From assembly GCA_018362935.1 (NCBI GenBank), contig JAHALQ010000003.1:69891-133890 (forward strand): a DNA stretch of 64,000 nt. The letters run 5' to 3'. The position numbers and the translations under genes are program-made. The DNA is from Pseudomonadota bacterium (GTDB taxonomy: Bacteria > Pseudomonadota > Alphaproteobacteria > RF32 > CAG-239). The notes beneath the pieces are model-generated. The model was not told where the DNA came from. It saw only the letters and a program-made list of their open reading frames with translations, and made no database searches. Of the stretch, positions 40,831 through 50,262 are shown in pieces (positions within the stretch are counted from its first letter, which is position 1; every line of letters begins with the position of its first letter).

Positions 40831-43800
40831 CCTGTTTTCCAAAGGTCGAGTTAACCAGCTCTTTTAATGAATTCGGGCTGAGGGCAGAGAGCGGGTTAAA
40901 TCCGATATCCGGATCATCAACATCGCCCCGGATGGTATAGGTTGCCGCGAAGACCGTGCCGTCCTTGCCGCTCAACAGGCCGCCGACCAGCGGTATGCTG
41001 CCGATAAAAGTATTCAGCCCGTATGCCGGGGCAATCATCCCCTTAATATCAAAATCCTGATACTTCATTGAATAAGTGCCGCTGCCGCTGATGCCGACGA
41101 CGTTGCCAAACGCGCGCCCTTCTTTGACCTTGAGCATTTTTCCGGCGTATTCAAACGGCGCGTCAAAATGCGAAAAGGCAATCCCCTCCCCGGTCAACAG
41201 ATTAACCATGCCGGTCAGGGAAGCAACGGTAAGCAGTTTGGCAAAAACCGGCGTGTTGTATACGTTAAAATCACGGATTTTCGCATGCCCGACAAAGGTT
41301 TTGTCGGCATTGCGCTTGGCGTTAATACTCAGCCGGCCGCCGCGCATGTTATCATATAAGCGCAAAAATTTTAATGTCGAGCCGGCATCGTTACTTTCAA
41401 TTGTCAGAAGATATTCTTTTTTGGGACGCGGCACATAATCCAGCTTGAGGTTGGACATACGCCCGTTTTTGCGCGAGGAGGCAAAATTGCCGATCAGGTG
41501 CATTTCTTCCACGCCGACGCCCTTTCTCAGCTTTGCCGTACCGGCAAAATGGCGGATAGCCACGTCATTGTTTGTCCACAAACTGTCAACTGCAATATTA
41601 ATATCCGTATTGCTGACATCCTCCCAATCATCTTTTTCGTCTTTTTTACCGCGGTTAAGCGCGTCGCTGAGGCGCATCTGGCGTCGGCGTTCTTTGTCAG
41701 CCTTTATTTCGTCTTTGTCTTTATTAAAGAAATCTGCCAGATTATAACTTTTTCCGGAAACGGCGATTTTGACTTTGTCCTGCCGTCCGCCCGCCATTTC
41801 AATTCTTGCCCGGGCATCCGTATTGGGACCTTTGATATCGGTTACATCAATCAGTCGGACATTTCCTCCGGCGTCTAAATCTATCTTTCCCCGGAGGCTG
41901 AAATTCGGTTTGGAAAGCGAAAAAGACGGAATGGAAACCACTTTGCTGCCTTTGAGCAAAATTTTGCTGCTGATAACCCCCTCAACACCGGCCTTTTTCT
42001 TGAATCCGAGGAAAGAGTAGTCAATATTTGCCCCTTGCAGATTACCGTCAATATCAATCTCCATCTGGTCGCCCTTATACGCGGTTATGGTCGCCAGCGT
42101 CGGAATGGAGCCGCGGATATACGGAGCGCTCAGTGCCGGAAAATCAATGCCGGCCTTCTGCTTGAGATTGGCGTCAAAATTAAAACTCAGCTGATAGCGG
42201 CGCAGATAGTCTTTGCTGGCAAAATTTTCATTCCATTTCAGATTGAGCGGAATACCGTCAAAACTGGCTACGCCGGCAACCTCCATTCCCTGATTGGTAA
42301 CGGTCATGTTCAGGCGATTGGCCTCTATGGTTTTGCCGTCCACAATTCCGCTGATTGACACGTCGTTTATGCCGGCGGCAATATCCACCTTAACCTCATG
42401 GGGCGCAAGATTTTTTTTCAGCTCCAGTTCCAGTCCGAGCCTGATGTCGGCGCTGCCCCTGATGCTGTCCGGACTGATGCCCATCTGCGACGTAAAACCA
42501 AGCGGCGGATTGTCTATCAACCGCAGAATATCCGGTATGCCGCCCGAGCCTTCAATATTGATTTTGGCAAAGTTATCATTCTTGTCCAAATCATACAGCT
42601 CAACATAGCCCTTGTTCAAAATAACATCGGCGGAAACACCCTTGTCAAAATACATTTGCAGTTTGTCTTTGAAGAAATCGACATGTCCGTAAATATTGGT
42701 AACTTTGGGCATGCCTGTCAGATAGTCAAGGCTGACGCCTTCGGCATACGCCGTTCCTTTGAGATCGGCAAAGATTAGCTTGCCGCTTTTTTTGTCCGCG
42801 GCAAAATCAAAACGGAATTCGGCATTTTTGATTTTTCCCGCCGACAGGCTGGAACGGCACCAAGTCCAGGCATTGTTGGCGACAAACTGCGGCCAATAGG
42901 TATACAGGCGGTCGGTTTCCATTTCTTTGACCTTTGCGGTCAGGGACAATTGCAGGTTTTTCAGCGAAGACCTGAGAAGATAATCTTTCAGCCCGCTGGC
43001 TTCCAGCCCAAGCTGCGCCTGCTGGCCGTCAAGCTCAACCACCGCGTCTTTAATGCTGATCTTGTCAAGGCCGCCGGAAATTTCCCCTTTCAGCACAACA
43101 GAACTGATTTTGTAATCCTGCGCCGCGTCATCGGTCAAATTAACAACGCCGTTGCCGCCTTCGAGCGCAAACTGGATATTTTCTATTGACGTATCGACGC
43201 TTTTCAGCAAATTGTTTTTATTTTTTACGACTTCATCCAGATTTACCAAAGCCTCAATTTTGCCGTTCAGCGGTATGTTTATCTTGTAAGCGCCGCTGTG
43301 TTCGGCCGAGGTCAGAAATTCCAGCAAATCTGCCGGAATGATGTCGGAAAAATAAAATTGCAGAGCGACCTTGTTTACAATCGGGCGATAGACCAGTTCC
43401 ATGCCGACGGACGCCGGCTGTCCGTTAAATTTCAAACCGGCCTGAACCGAAGTTGACAGCTGGGTCAAACCGCGGTCAAAACGGTAATTCACATCGGACA
43501 ATACCCATTTTTTGCCTAAATCGACCTCATGAAATTCAACCGAAGCATCTTCGATATTGATGCTGTTTATGTAACTCTCGGGGTAAGAATTATCTTCGGA
43601 ATTGAAGCGCTCCAGAAAATCCTGCATAATGTCAAAGTAGTATTCGGCTTTCTTCTGGCTGATGTTTTCCGGCTGTTCTTTTTTTGAACCGTAATCCGTA
43701 AATATGTAAACCGCAGGCTTTGCAATCTCAATGGAACTCGGCGCCACAACGCCGTGGAGAAGCGCTTTGATACTGAAAGAAACTGACGTTTTGGGCGCAT

Positions 43801-44083
43801 TGATAACAATTCCGCCGTCGGCTTTTTTATAGACCACGTTATTGGCAATAATCCGCAGCGGCTTGATTGAACGAACCAATTCCAGATTTACGGAATCCAA
43901 CGTGACCTGATATTCAGTGTCGTCATGGTTGAGCGCCTTTATAATATACGGTTTGAGAAACGGAACGGCAATCGAGCCGCGGTACAGCTGCCAGACAAAC
44001 ATCAGCAGCATTACCAGAAAGATAACGCCGATGAAATCAAACAGCTTGCGCAGTTTATATGTCTTATTGTCGAGTTTTTTCAT
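40823..44083 (-). CDS. YhdP-like AsmA/DUF3971 family envelope protein
   Basis: A 1086-residue protein with a single N-terminal membrane helix (about 16-34) and a very long periplasmic beta-rich body. Near the C-terminus KFLRLYDNMRGGRLSINAKR, then FAKLLTVASLTGMVNLL, and AYGLNTFIGSIPLVGGLLSG are the AsmA-like C-terminal blocks. YhdP and relatives are proposed bridges that move phospholipids from inner to outer membrane. Its presence within the same region as mlaC fits lipid homeostasis, but no direct link is shown. The start overlaps the upstream hydrolase by 20 bases and has TTGGAG before it. Confidence 0.85.
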   Translation of the reverse strand: MKKLDNKTYKLRKLFDFIGVIFLVMLLMFVWQLYRGSIAVPFLKPYIIKALNHDDTEYQVTLDSVNLELVRSIKPLRIIANNVVYKKADGGIVINAPKTSVSFSIKALLHGVVAPSSIEIAKPAVYIFTDYGSKKEQPENISQKKAEYYFDIMQDFLERFNSEDNSYPESYINSINIEDASVEFHEVDLGKKWVLSDVNYRFDRGLTQLSTSVQAGLKFNGQPASVGMELVYRPIVNKVALQFYFSDIIPADLLEFLTSAEHSGAYKINIPLNGKIEALVNLDEVVKNKNNLLKSVDTSIENIQFALEGGNGVVNLTDDAAQDYKISSVVLKGEISGGLDKISIKDAVVELDGQQAQLGLEASGLKDYLLRSSLKNLQLSLTAKVKEMETDRLYTYWPQFVANNAWTWCRSSLSAGKIKNAEFRFDFAADKKSGKLIFADLKGTAYAEGVSLDYLTGMPKVTNIYGHVDFFKDKLQMYFDKGVSADVILNKGYVELYDLDKNDNFAKINIEGSGGIPDILRLIDNPPLGFTSQMGISPDSIRGSADIRLGLELELKKNLAPHEVKVDIAAGINDVSISGIVDGKTIEANRLNMTVTNQGMEVAGVASFDGIPLNLKWNENFASKDYLRRYQLSFNFDANLKQKAGIDFPALSAPYIRGSIPTLATITAYKGDQMEIDIDGNLQGANIDYSFLGFKKKAGVEGVISSKILLKGSKVVSIPSFSLSKPNFSLRGKIDLDAGGNVRLIDVTDIKGPNTDARARIEMAGGRQDKVKIAVSGKSYNLADFFNKDKDEIKADKERRRQMRLSDALNRGKKDEKDDWEDVSNTDINIAVDSLWTNNDVAIRHFAGTAKLRKGVGVEEMHLIGNFASSRKNGRMSNLKLDYVPRPKKEYLLTIESNDAGSTLKFLRLYDNMRGGRLSINAKRNADKTFVGHAKIRDFNVYNTPVFAKLLTVASLTGMVNLLTGEGIAFSHFDAPFEYAGKMLKVKEGRAFGNVVGISGSGTYSMKYQDFDIKGMIAPAYGLNTFIGSIPLVGGLLSGKDGTVFAATYTIRGDVDDPDIGFNPLSALSPNSLKELVNSTFGKQDE

Positions 44084-44900
44084 TATTCTCCAACCAGACT
44101 AATATATCCTTATAGTTTTCAGAATCAAACAAATTGCTGTGGCTGCCGTGCTCATATATTATCAATTCTTTCGGTTCGGCAGCTTCGGCAAAAAGATTTT
44201 GCGCCAGTTCGACAGGCACGACACGGTCTTTCCCGGCGCCCATCACCAGCAGCGGCGTTTTTACGGCGGCAATATTTTTCTGATTTTCATATTTGTCGCG
44301 AATTATCAAATCGAGCGGCAGCGGAAACCAAACCCTTTTCCGGACGACGTTTATCAGGCTGTCAAACGGCACTTCGAGTATAAGCCCCGCAAACGGCTGC
44401 TTTTTGCCAGCCTCAGCCGCCGCGTAAGTCGCGGTATAAGAGCCAAGCGACATTCCGTAAAGGACAATGCGCCGGTTGGAATATCCCAGACGGCGCAGTT
44501 TTTTGAGCGCGGCGCGGGTGTCCATTTCCAGACCGGGCTGGGTAATTTTTCCCTCAATACCGCCAAAACCGCGGTATTCCGGCAAAAAGACACCGTAACC
44601 TTCTTTTACCAGCGGTATCAGCTTATGATAAAACCCTTCGATATTATAAGAGTTGCCGTGCAGAAACACAACAACCGGCTTGCCTTCCCGCGGTTTGACA
44701 TACCAGGCATAAAGCGGCGTGCCGTCTTCCGCTTTATAATAGACTTCCTGCGCCGGGAATCCGGGGTGCTCGGGCAAAACGCTTTTCTGCATTGAAGGAT
44801 TATAAAAAAACAGCTGCGGCTTATAATATACTGTCAGGCAAAAGGCGGCATAAACACACGCAAAAATTCCAACCAGCTTATACATAGCCTTTTTAGTCAT
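44064..44900 (-). CDS. Membrane-anchored alpha/beta hydrolase
   Basis: A 278-residue hydrolase of the BEM46/serine-aminopeptidase type. One N-terminal helix (about 6-24) anchors it facing the periplasm. VVVFLHGNSYNIEGF, then LYGMSLGSYTAT (Ser), LLVMGAGKDRVVP (Asp) and YEHGSHSNLFD (His) give the catalytic set. The start overlaps the prfB stop in ATGACTAA, so it sits within the amiC-ponA-prfB operon. Substrate unknown; a lipid or peptide ester is plausible. Confidence 0.85.
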   Translation of the reverse strand: MTKKAMYKLVGIFACVYAAFCLTVYYKPQLFFYNPSMQKSVLPEHPGFPAQEVYYKAEDGTPLYAWYVKPREGKPVVVFLHGNSYNIEGFYHKLIPLVKEGYGVFLPEYRGFGGIEGKITQPGLEMDTRAALKKLRRLGYSNRRIVLYGMSLGSYTATYAAAEAGKKQPFAGLILEVPFDSLINVVRKRVWFPLPLDLIIRDKYENQKNIAAVKTPLLVMGAGKDRVVPVELAQNLFAEAAEPKELIIYEHGSHSNLFDSENYKDILVWLENNEKTRQ

Positions 44901-46000
44901 TGCCGCCTACCTTGTCAGCCAGCGAGGCAGACAAAAATAAATCAATATCACCGTCCAGCACGGCGCGGGTATCGGAAGTTTCGACATTTGTGCGCAAATC
45001 TTTGACCATTTTATAAGGCTGCAAAACATAAGAACGGATTTGATGCCCCCAGCCGATGTCACTTAAAGAATCGCGCTGCTCTTCGGCTTTGGCCTCGCGT
45101 TTTTGAAGCTCCATCTCATAAAGCCTGGCTTTCAGCATTTTCCAAGCGGCCTCGCGATTCTGGAACTGCGAACGCTGGTTTTGGCACTGCACGACAATAC
45201 CAGTCGGAATATGGGTAATCCGCACCGCGGAATCGGTCTTGTTGATATGCTGTCCGCCGGCACCGGAAGCACGGTAGGTATCGACCCTGCAATCGGCTTC
45301 ACTGATGTTTATTTCAATTTCGTCGTCAATCACCGGATAAACGCCGACCGAAGCAAAACTGGTGTGACGACGGGCGCCGCTGTCAAACGGCGAAATGCGC
45401 ACCAGGCGGTGCACGCCGCTTTCGGCTTTGAGCCAGCCATAAGCATTGTGCCCGTTAATCCGCAGCGTAACCGATTTGATGCCGGCAACGTCGCCTTCGG
45501 TTTCTTCAATAAACTCAACTTTGTAATGATGAGCATCGGCCCAGCGCGTGTACATCCGCACCAGCATTTCCGCCCAGTCCTGAGCCTCGGTACCACCGCT
45601 GCCGGCGTGAACTTCGACATAGGCGTCATTGGCATCGACCTCGCCGGAAAGCAGCGCCTCGAGTTCGCTGTGTTTGACCGTGGACTGCAATTCTCCGAGC
45701 TGCTGCAATATATCGGCTATGACGGCTTCATCCCCTTCGGCTTCGGCGAGTTCCGACAACTCGACCAAATCGGTCAGGTTCTGTTCAATTGAACGAAAGT
45801 TATTTATGCCGAATTCCAGATTGTTTTTTTCGGTCATCAGCTTTTGCGCGTTTTGCGGATTATTCCACAAGCCGGCGTCGGCCGTCAAAGCCTCAAGCTC
45901 TTCCAACCGCAGGCAGGCATTGTCATAGTCAAAGCGACCTCCTCAGCAGTGCAAGCGACTGCCTGATTGATTCAACCTGTTCATAAATTTCTGCACGCAT
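44893..46000 (-). CDS. prfB: Peptide chain release factor 2, programmed +1 frameshift
   Basis: RF2 reads UGA and UAA. The first 23 codons run from ATG 46000 to CTT at 45932-45934 and hit an in-frame TGA; a +1 shift continues as DYDNACLRLEELEAL and gives 368 residues in all. The domain has GSGGTEAQDWAEM, the tripeptide-like region ESGVHRLVRISPFDS and the catalytic GGQ in SGAGGQHINKT. GGAG stands ten bases before the ATG. A simple open frame would start at 45906 and lose the N-terminal helix. It lies 15 bases after ponA in one operon. Confidence 0.96.
45929..45943 (-). promoter_or_regulatory. RF2 programmed +1 frameshift site
   Basis: Minus strand reads AGG AGG TCG CTT TGA C. The internal Shine-Dalgarno AGGAGG (45938-45943) is three bases before CTT TGA, the classical geometry. 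Low RF2 lets the ribosome slip at CTT-T and bypass the TGA, so RF2 controls its own synthesis (established for the family). Confidence 0.95.
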
Positions 46001-46015
46001 GGTTTCTTTTCTCCG

Positions 46016-48451
46016 TTAATATTCCGAGCCGAGCTGAACGCTGTCCTGGTCGTCATTTTTATAAGCCGGCTTGTTTTGAGCTTCTTCCCCGTTGCTATTT
46101 TGCGGCGAGCCGATGACACGCTGCTTTTTGCCGTCAAGGTCATATTCCGGTTTGAGCGCTTCGACAATCACGGCCTTGTCCTGCGGCTGAGCCAAACGCC
46201 CGGTATCGTGGTTGACACGCACCAGTTTGATGCCGGCGGGAATGCGGAACGGGATATCCGGCTGACTGGCCAGCGCTTCGCGCATAAAATTCTGGAAAAT
46301 CGGCAAAGCCGCAGCGGCGCCGGTTTCAAAACGGCCGAGCGAACGCGGTTCGTCAAAGCCGACATAAACAGCAACGACCAAGTCGGGCGAAAAACCGACA
46401 AACCACGCATCCTGGTTTTTATTGGTGGTTCCGGTCTTTCCGGCGATATGGCGCCCCAACGATTTAAGGCGCGCCCCGGTGCCGTACTGGACAACGCCTT
46501 CGAGAATGCTGACCATTTGGTAAGCGCTTAAAGGATCAATAATCTGCTCGCGGTTGTCCGCTATCTGCGGAGCGTCCTGATTTTCCCATTTGTCCGCCGA
46601 ACAATTTTCGCATTCGCGGCCGTCATGACGGTAAATTGTGCGGCCGTTACGATCCTGAATACGCTCGACCAGATAGGTGTCGATTTTTTTGCCGCCGTTA
46701 ACCAGCATGCCGAATGCGCGCGCCATGTTTATAAGTTTGGTTTCCCCCGCGCCCAAAGACATTGACAGCAGTTCGGGCAGATTAGCGTTTACCCCCAATT
46801 TTTTGGCATATTCCGCGACCTTATCCATGCCGACATCCTGCGCCAGCCGCACAGTCATGAGGTTGCGCGACTTCTCTATGCCCTGGCGAAGCGTCATCAG
46901 GCCGTAAAAACGTTTGGAATAATTTACCGGCTTCCACAACGGCTGCCCGGGCCCCTGGTCAAGCACAAACGGCGCGTCGAGGATTAAATCCGTCGGAGAA
47001 TACCCGTTTTCAAGCGCCGCCAGATAAACAATCGGCTTAAACGCCGAACCGGTCTGGCGCATCGCCTGCGTCACGCGGTTAAACTGAGATTTTTTAAACG
47101 AATAGCCGCCGACCATGGCCAAAACTTTTCCGGTATGCGGGTTCAGGGCGATAAGGCCGCCCTCGACATTCGGCACTTGCCGCAGAGAATACGCCCCGGT
47201 TTTGGGATTTTTTTCCACCAGAACCACATCGCCGGGTTTCATGACTTCGGCAACCGACTTCGGTTCGCCGCCGACACTTTGGTTTTTGAGATTCTTACGC
47301 GCCCATTTCATGCCGGCAAGCGATAAAGTACCCTTCTCGCCGTCAACAGTTTCTATTTCGGCCTGCGCCTGGCTGACTTTCATGACGACAGCCTTAATCC
47401 AGCTGTCCTCGCGCCCGGCCGGCGCCTGAACATCGGCCAGCGCCTGTTTGTAATCCGACGTGGTATCAATATTGGCAAGCGGCCCCCGCCAGCCGTGACG
47501 CAAATCATAATTACGGATTTCGTTATCAAACACTTTGGTCGCGATTTTTTGCAGACGCGGATTGAGGGTCGTGCGAATCAGCAACCCGCCCTCATATAAT
47601 GCGTCTTCGCCGAATTTGCGATTGACGAAACGGCGGACTTCCTCGCTGAAATACTGCGCATCTTCGACAAAAGCGCCGCGCCGTTCGACCACTTTCAAAG
47701 GCTTTTCCTTGGCTGCTTCGGCTTCTTCCTCGCTGGCGTAACCGTCTTCGAGCATACGGCCGATAACCCAGTTGCGGCGCGCGACAGCGGCCTCATATTT
47801 GGTTTTCGGGTTGTAGTTGTTTGGGCCTTTGGGCAGCGCGGCCAGATAGGCGGCTTCTTCCAGCGTCAATTCGTCCAGAGATTTACCGAAATAGTTCAGA
47901 GCGGCGGCGGCGACGCCGTAGGAACGGTTGCCGAGATATATCTCATTGAGATACAGTTCCAGAATATGCTGCTTGCTGAAAGCCTGTTCGATACGGGTTG
48001 ATAAAATTGCTTCCTTAATTTTGCGCTTATAAGACAGTTCGGAAGACAGCAAAAAGTTCTTGGCAACCTGCTGGGTTATGGTCGATGCGCCGGCCGGGCG
48101 ACGACCGCTGCCGATGTTTCTGAGATTGTCCAGCACGGCACGGGCAATGCCGAAAAAATCAATTCCGAAATGATGATAAAAGTTTTTATCCTCGGCAGAA
48201 ATAAAGGCGTTTTTAACACGTTCGGGGATTTTTTCTTCCGGCACAAAAAGGCGTTTTTCCGCTGCGTATTCCATCAGCAGGCGCCCGTCGCCGGCATACA
48301 GCCGGGTCGTGACGGCAGGCTCATATTTTTCAAGCTGGTGATAATCCGGCAGTTCCTGTGAAATCTGCCACAGCGAAGTAATCAGCACAATCAGGGCGAT
48401 GACTGCAAAAAAGAAAAACGTACTCAGCAGCGAGGATATTGTCTTGAACAT
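46016..48451 (-). CDS. Penicillin-binding protein 1A (GT51 and transpeptidase)
   Basis: An 811-residue bifunctional peptidoglycan synthase. Membrane helix at about 10-29; GT51 domain with FISAEDKNFYHHFGID (catalytic Glu87), AGASTITQQVAKN and LELYLNEIYLGN; transpeptidase domain with TGSAFKPIVYL (SxxK), KSRNLMTVRLA (SxN) and AGKTGTTNKNQDAW (KTG). The C-terminus is polar and probably disordered. It stands between amiC and prfB, the common alphaproteobacterial order. It polymerises glycan chains and cross-links peptides at the outer face of the inner membrane. Confidence 0.95.
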   Translation of the reverse strand: MFKTISSLLSTFFFFAVIALIVLITSLWQISQELPDYHQLEKYEPAVTTRLYAGDGRLLMEYAAEKRLFVPEEKIPERVKNAFISAEDKNFYHHFGIDFFGIARAVLDNLRNIGSGRRPAGASTITQQVAKNFLLSSELSYKRKIKEAILSTRIEQAFSKQHILELYLNEIYLGNRSYGVAAAALNYFGKSLDELTLEEAAYLAALPKGPNNYNPKTKYEAAVARRNWVIGRMLEDGYASEEEAEAAKEKPLKVVERRGAFVEDAQYFSEEVRRFVNRKFGEDALYEGGLLIRTTLNPRLQKIATKVFDNEIRNYDLRHGWRGPLANIDTTSDYKQALADVQAPAGREDSWIKAVVMKVSQAQAEIETVDGEKGTLSLAGMKWARKNLKNQSVGGEPKSVAEVMKPGDVVLVEKNPKTGAYSLRQVPNVEGGLIALNPHTGKVLAMVGGYSFKKSQFNRVTQAMRQTGSAFKPIVYLAALENGYSPTDLILDAPFVLDQGPGQPLWKPVNYSKRFYGLMTLRQGIEKSRNLMTVRLAQDVGMDKVAEYAKKLGVNANLPELLSMSLGAGETKLINMARAFGMLVNGGKKIDTYLVERIQDRNGRTIYRHDGRECENCSADKWENQDAPQIADNREQIIDPLSAYQMVSILEGVVQYGTGARLKSLGRHIAGKTGTTNKNQDAWFVGFSPDLVVAVYVGFDEPRSLGRFETGAAAALPIFQNFMREALASQPDIPFRIPAGIKLVRVNHDTGRLAQPQDKAVIVEALKPEYDLDGKKQRVIGSPQNSNGEEAQNKPAYKNDDQDSVQLGSEY

Positions 48452-48533
48452 GTTTAACCCGTGAGAATCAATAGAAATACAAACCGTTTGCGTTGTCTTA
48501 CTTAATATAGAAAAAATTAAGCAGAGTCAAACA

Positions 48534-49769
48534 TTAAAATACAGATGCGTGCTGCATATTTTGAAAATACCGGTCGATGGCGCGCGAGGCGGAAATCGCC
48601 AGTTTTTTGCGGTAAGATTTCTGCTGGAGCATCTTTTCCTCATAGCGGTTGGACAGATAGCCCAGCTCCATCAGAACCGACGGCACGTCCGGCGCCTTTA
48701 ATACGGCAAAACCGGCAAAACGGTGCGTGTTGTCCAGCGTATGGGTCGATTTGCGCATTTCAGCGACCATAAAGGTAGCAAACTCCGAAGAGCGGTTGAG
48801 CGTTTCGCGCTGCGCCAGGTTCAGCAGAATGTCGGAAACTTCCTTGGAATGTTCGGCAAAATTCAGCCCGGCCACAATATCCGCCTTGTTTTCTTTTTCG
48901 GCCAGCGCGGCGGCTTCTTTGTCGGAGGCCTTTTCGGAAAGCGTATAGACAGACAAACCCGTCGCCCGGCGGTTGGCGGCGCTGTCGGCATGAATGGAGA
49001 GGAACAAATCCGCATCGTACCGTCGGGCTATTTTGACGCGGTCACGCAACGGGATGAAGATATCGCGGTTGCGAGTCAGATAAACCTTATAGCGGCTGTC
49101 TTTTTCCAAGACCGCTTTAAGCTCGCGCGCCATCGCCAGCGTGATATGCTTTTCATAAACGCCGGAGACGCCGATGGCTCCGGGGTCAACACCGCCGTGG
49201 CCGGGATCCAGAACAATGACATGTTTCTTCTTTGAAGACTGAACCGCGGCCCGCGGCGAAGACGTATTCCGGACGGAGGCGGTTTTGACATTTTCCTGAT
49301 TGGTCAGGGCATGGCTGTTGCCGACTTTGGAGGCAAACTCACGAGCCGATGCGACTTCCAAATCGATGACGAATCGCCAGTTGAAATTGCTTTGCGGCGG
49401 CAGAAGCAGAACTTTTTTGATAACAGCCGGTTTCTGCAAATCAAACACGACGCGGGTGCCGCCGGCTCCGGCTGTCCCGACGCGGGCGCTTGAAATGAGC
49501 GTGTTTTCTTCATTGATTTTTTCCAGCCTTTTGCTGACATCGGTATTTTTGAAATCAACAACCAGACGCTCGGGGTCATTGAGCAGAAACGCTTTATAAT
49601 CCACCTTGGAATCGGCGTCAAACACAATGCGCAGCGTGCCTATCCCCTGCCCGAGGCGCAGATTGGATATCTGGGCTGCGAAGCTTTTTACGGGCAGCAG
49701 CAAAACGACGAGGCAGAGCCAAAAGCCCAGCATCTTCCGCCATTCAGAGATGTTGCTCCGTATTGTCAT
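48534..49769 (-). CDS. amiC: N-acetylmuramoyl-L-alanine amidase with AMIN domain
   Basis: A 411-residue periplasmic zinc amidase. Signal peptide (about 14-34), AMIN septal-targeting domain (about 35-135), linker, then an Amidase_3 domain with VLDPGHGGVDPGAIG (His ligand), YEKHITLAMA (Glu ligand), LFLSIHADSA (His ligand) and PSVLMELGYLSN (catalytic Glu). It cleaves stem peptides from glycan during cell separation. The ATG at 49769 has GGGAG six bases before it; an earlier in-frame start at 49790 is unlikely. First gene of the amiC-ponA-prfB operon, divergent from rne. Confidence 0.94.
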   Translation of the reverse strand: MTIRSNISEWRKMLGFWLCLVVLLLPVKSFAAQISNLRLGQGIGTLRIVFDADSKVDYKAFLLNDPERLVVDFKNTDVSKRLEKINEENTLISSARVGTAGAGGTRVVFDLQKPAVIKKVLLLPPQSNFNWRFVIDLEVASAREFASKVGNSHALTNQENVKTASVRNTSSPRAAVQSSKKKHVIVLDPGHGGVDPGAIGVSGVYEKHITLAMARELKAVLEKDSRYKVYLTRNRDIFIPLRDRVKIARRYDADLFLSIHADSAANRRATGLSVYTLSEKASDKEAAALAEKENKADIVAGLNFAEHSKEVSDILLNLAQRETLNRSSEFATFMVAEMRKSTHTLDNTHRFAGFAVLKAPDVPSVLMELGYLSNRYEEKMLQQKSYRKKLAISASRAIDRYFQNMQHASVF

Positions 49770-49855
49770 GCATACTCCCGGATATACCATTTTTATTGTT
49801 AAGTATACGGAAGACTTATTACTAATCTCTTAAAATGAGGGGCAAATAAATTTTA

Positions 49856-49884
49856 TTGTTGAGTTTTAAAACAAAACGTATATT
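49856..49884 (+). promoter_or_regulatory. Candidate rne promoter
   Basis: TTGTTG (49856-49861), exact 17-base spacer, TATATT (49879-49884). Transcription would begin near 49891, leaving a leader of about 370 bases. Confidence 0.55.
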
Positions 49885-49890
49885 CTGGGA

Positions 49891-50262
49891 GTGATTTGAG
49901 TGAATCTTGTATCGGATGCGCCTTTAATACTTCGAACGATTTTCAGACACACAAGGCAAAATCTGGTACCGCCGTTTCATCATAACGATAAACGCGCAAC
50001 ACTTGTTAATCACAGGCAAAATTTTGCCGGACGGGTTTTATGCAGGGACCAACAATCAATAACAAAAAGGACGGCCCCTGTTAAGAAAGAGATGTTTGTT
50101 AAAGGCTGACGCGTGAAAAAGATTAAGAGCCTTTAGAATTTTATATAAAAGATGCCGGCTCGCAGAGCCCGGCCGAATTTGTTTATTTCTTTCTGATTTC
50201 ATCCCCCGGCAGCAGTGTATCAATTTGGTTTATGCAACATAAACCCCGTGGAGATTTTATTA
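49891..50262 (+). promoter_or_regulatory. Long 5' leader of rne
   Basis: About 370 bases with no convincing gene. It holds short stems such as GCCGGCTCGCAGAGCCCGGC near 50153 and A/U-rich single-stranded tracts. Long rne leaders in other proteobacteria let RNase E cleave its own mRNA; the same autoregulation is inferred here. Confidence 0.45.

Noticed and set aside
49900..50109. 69-codon open frame in the rne leader
   Set aside because: Its GGAG lies at the predicted transcription start, so it would hardly be on the mRNA, and the peptide has no recognisable character.
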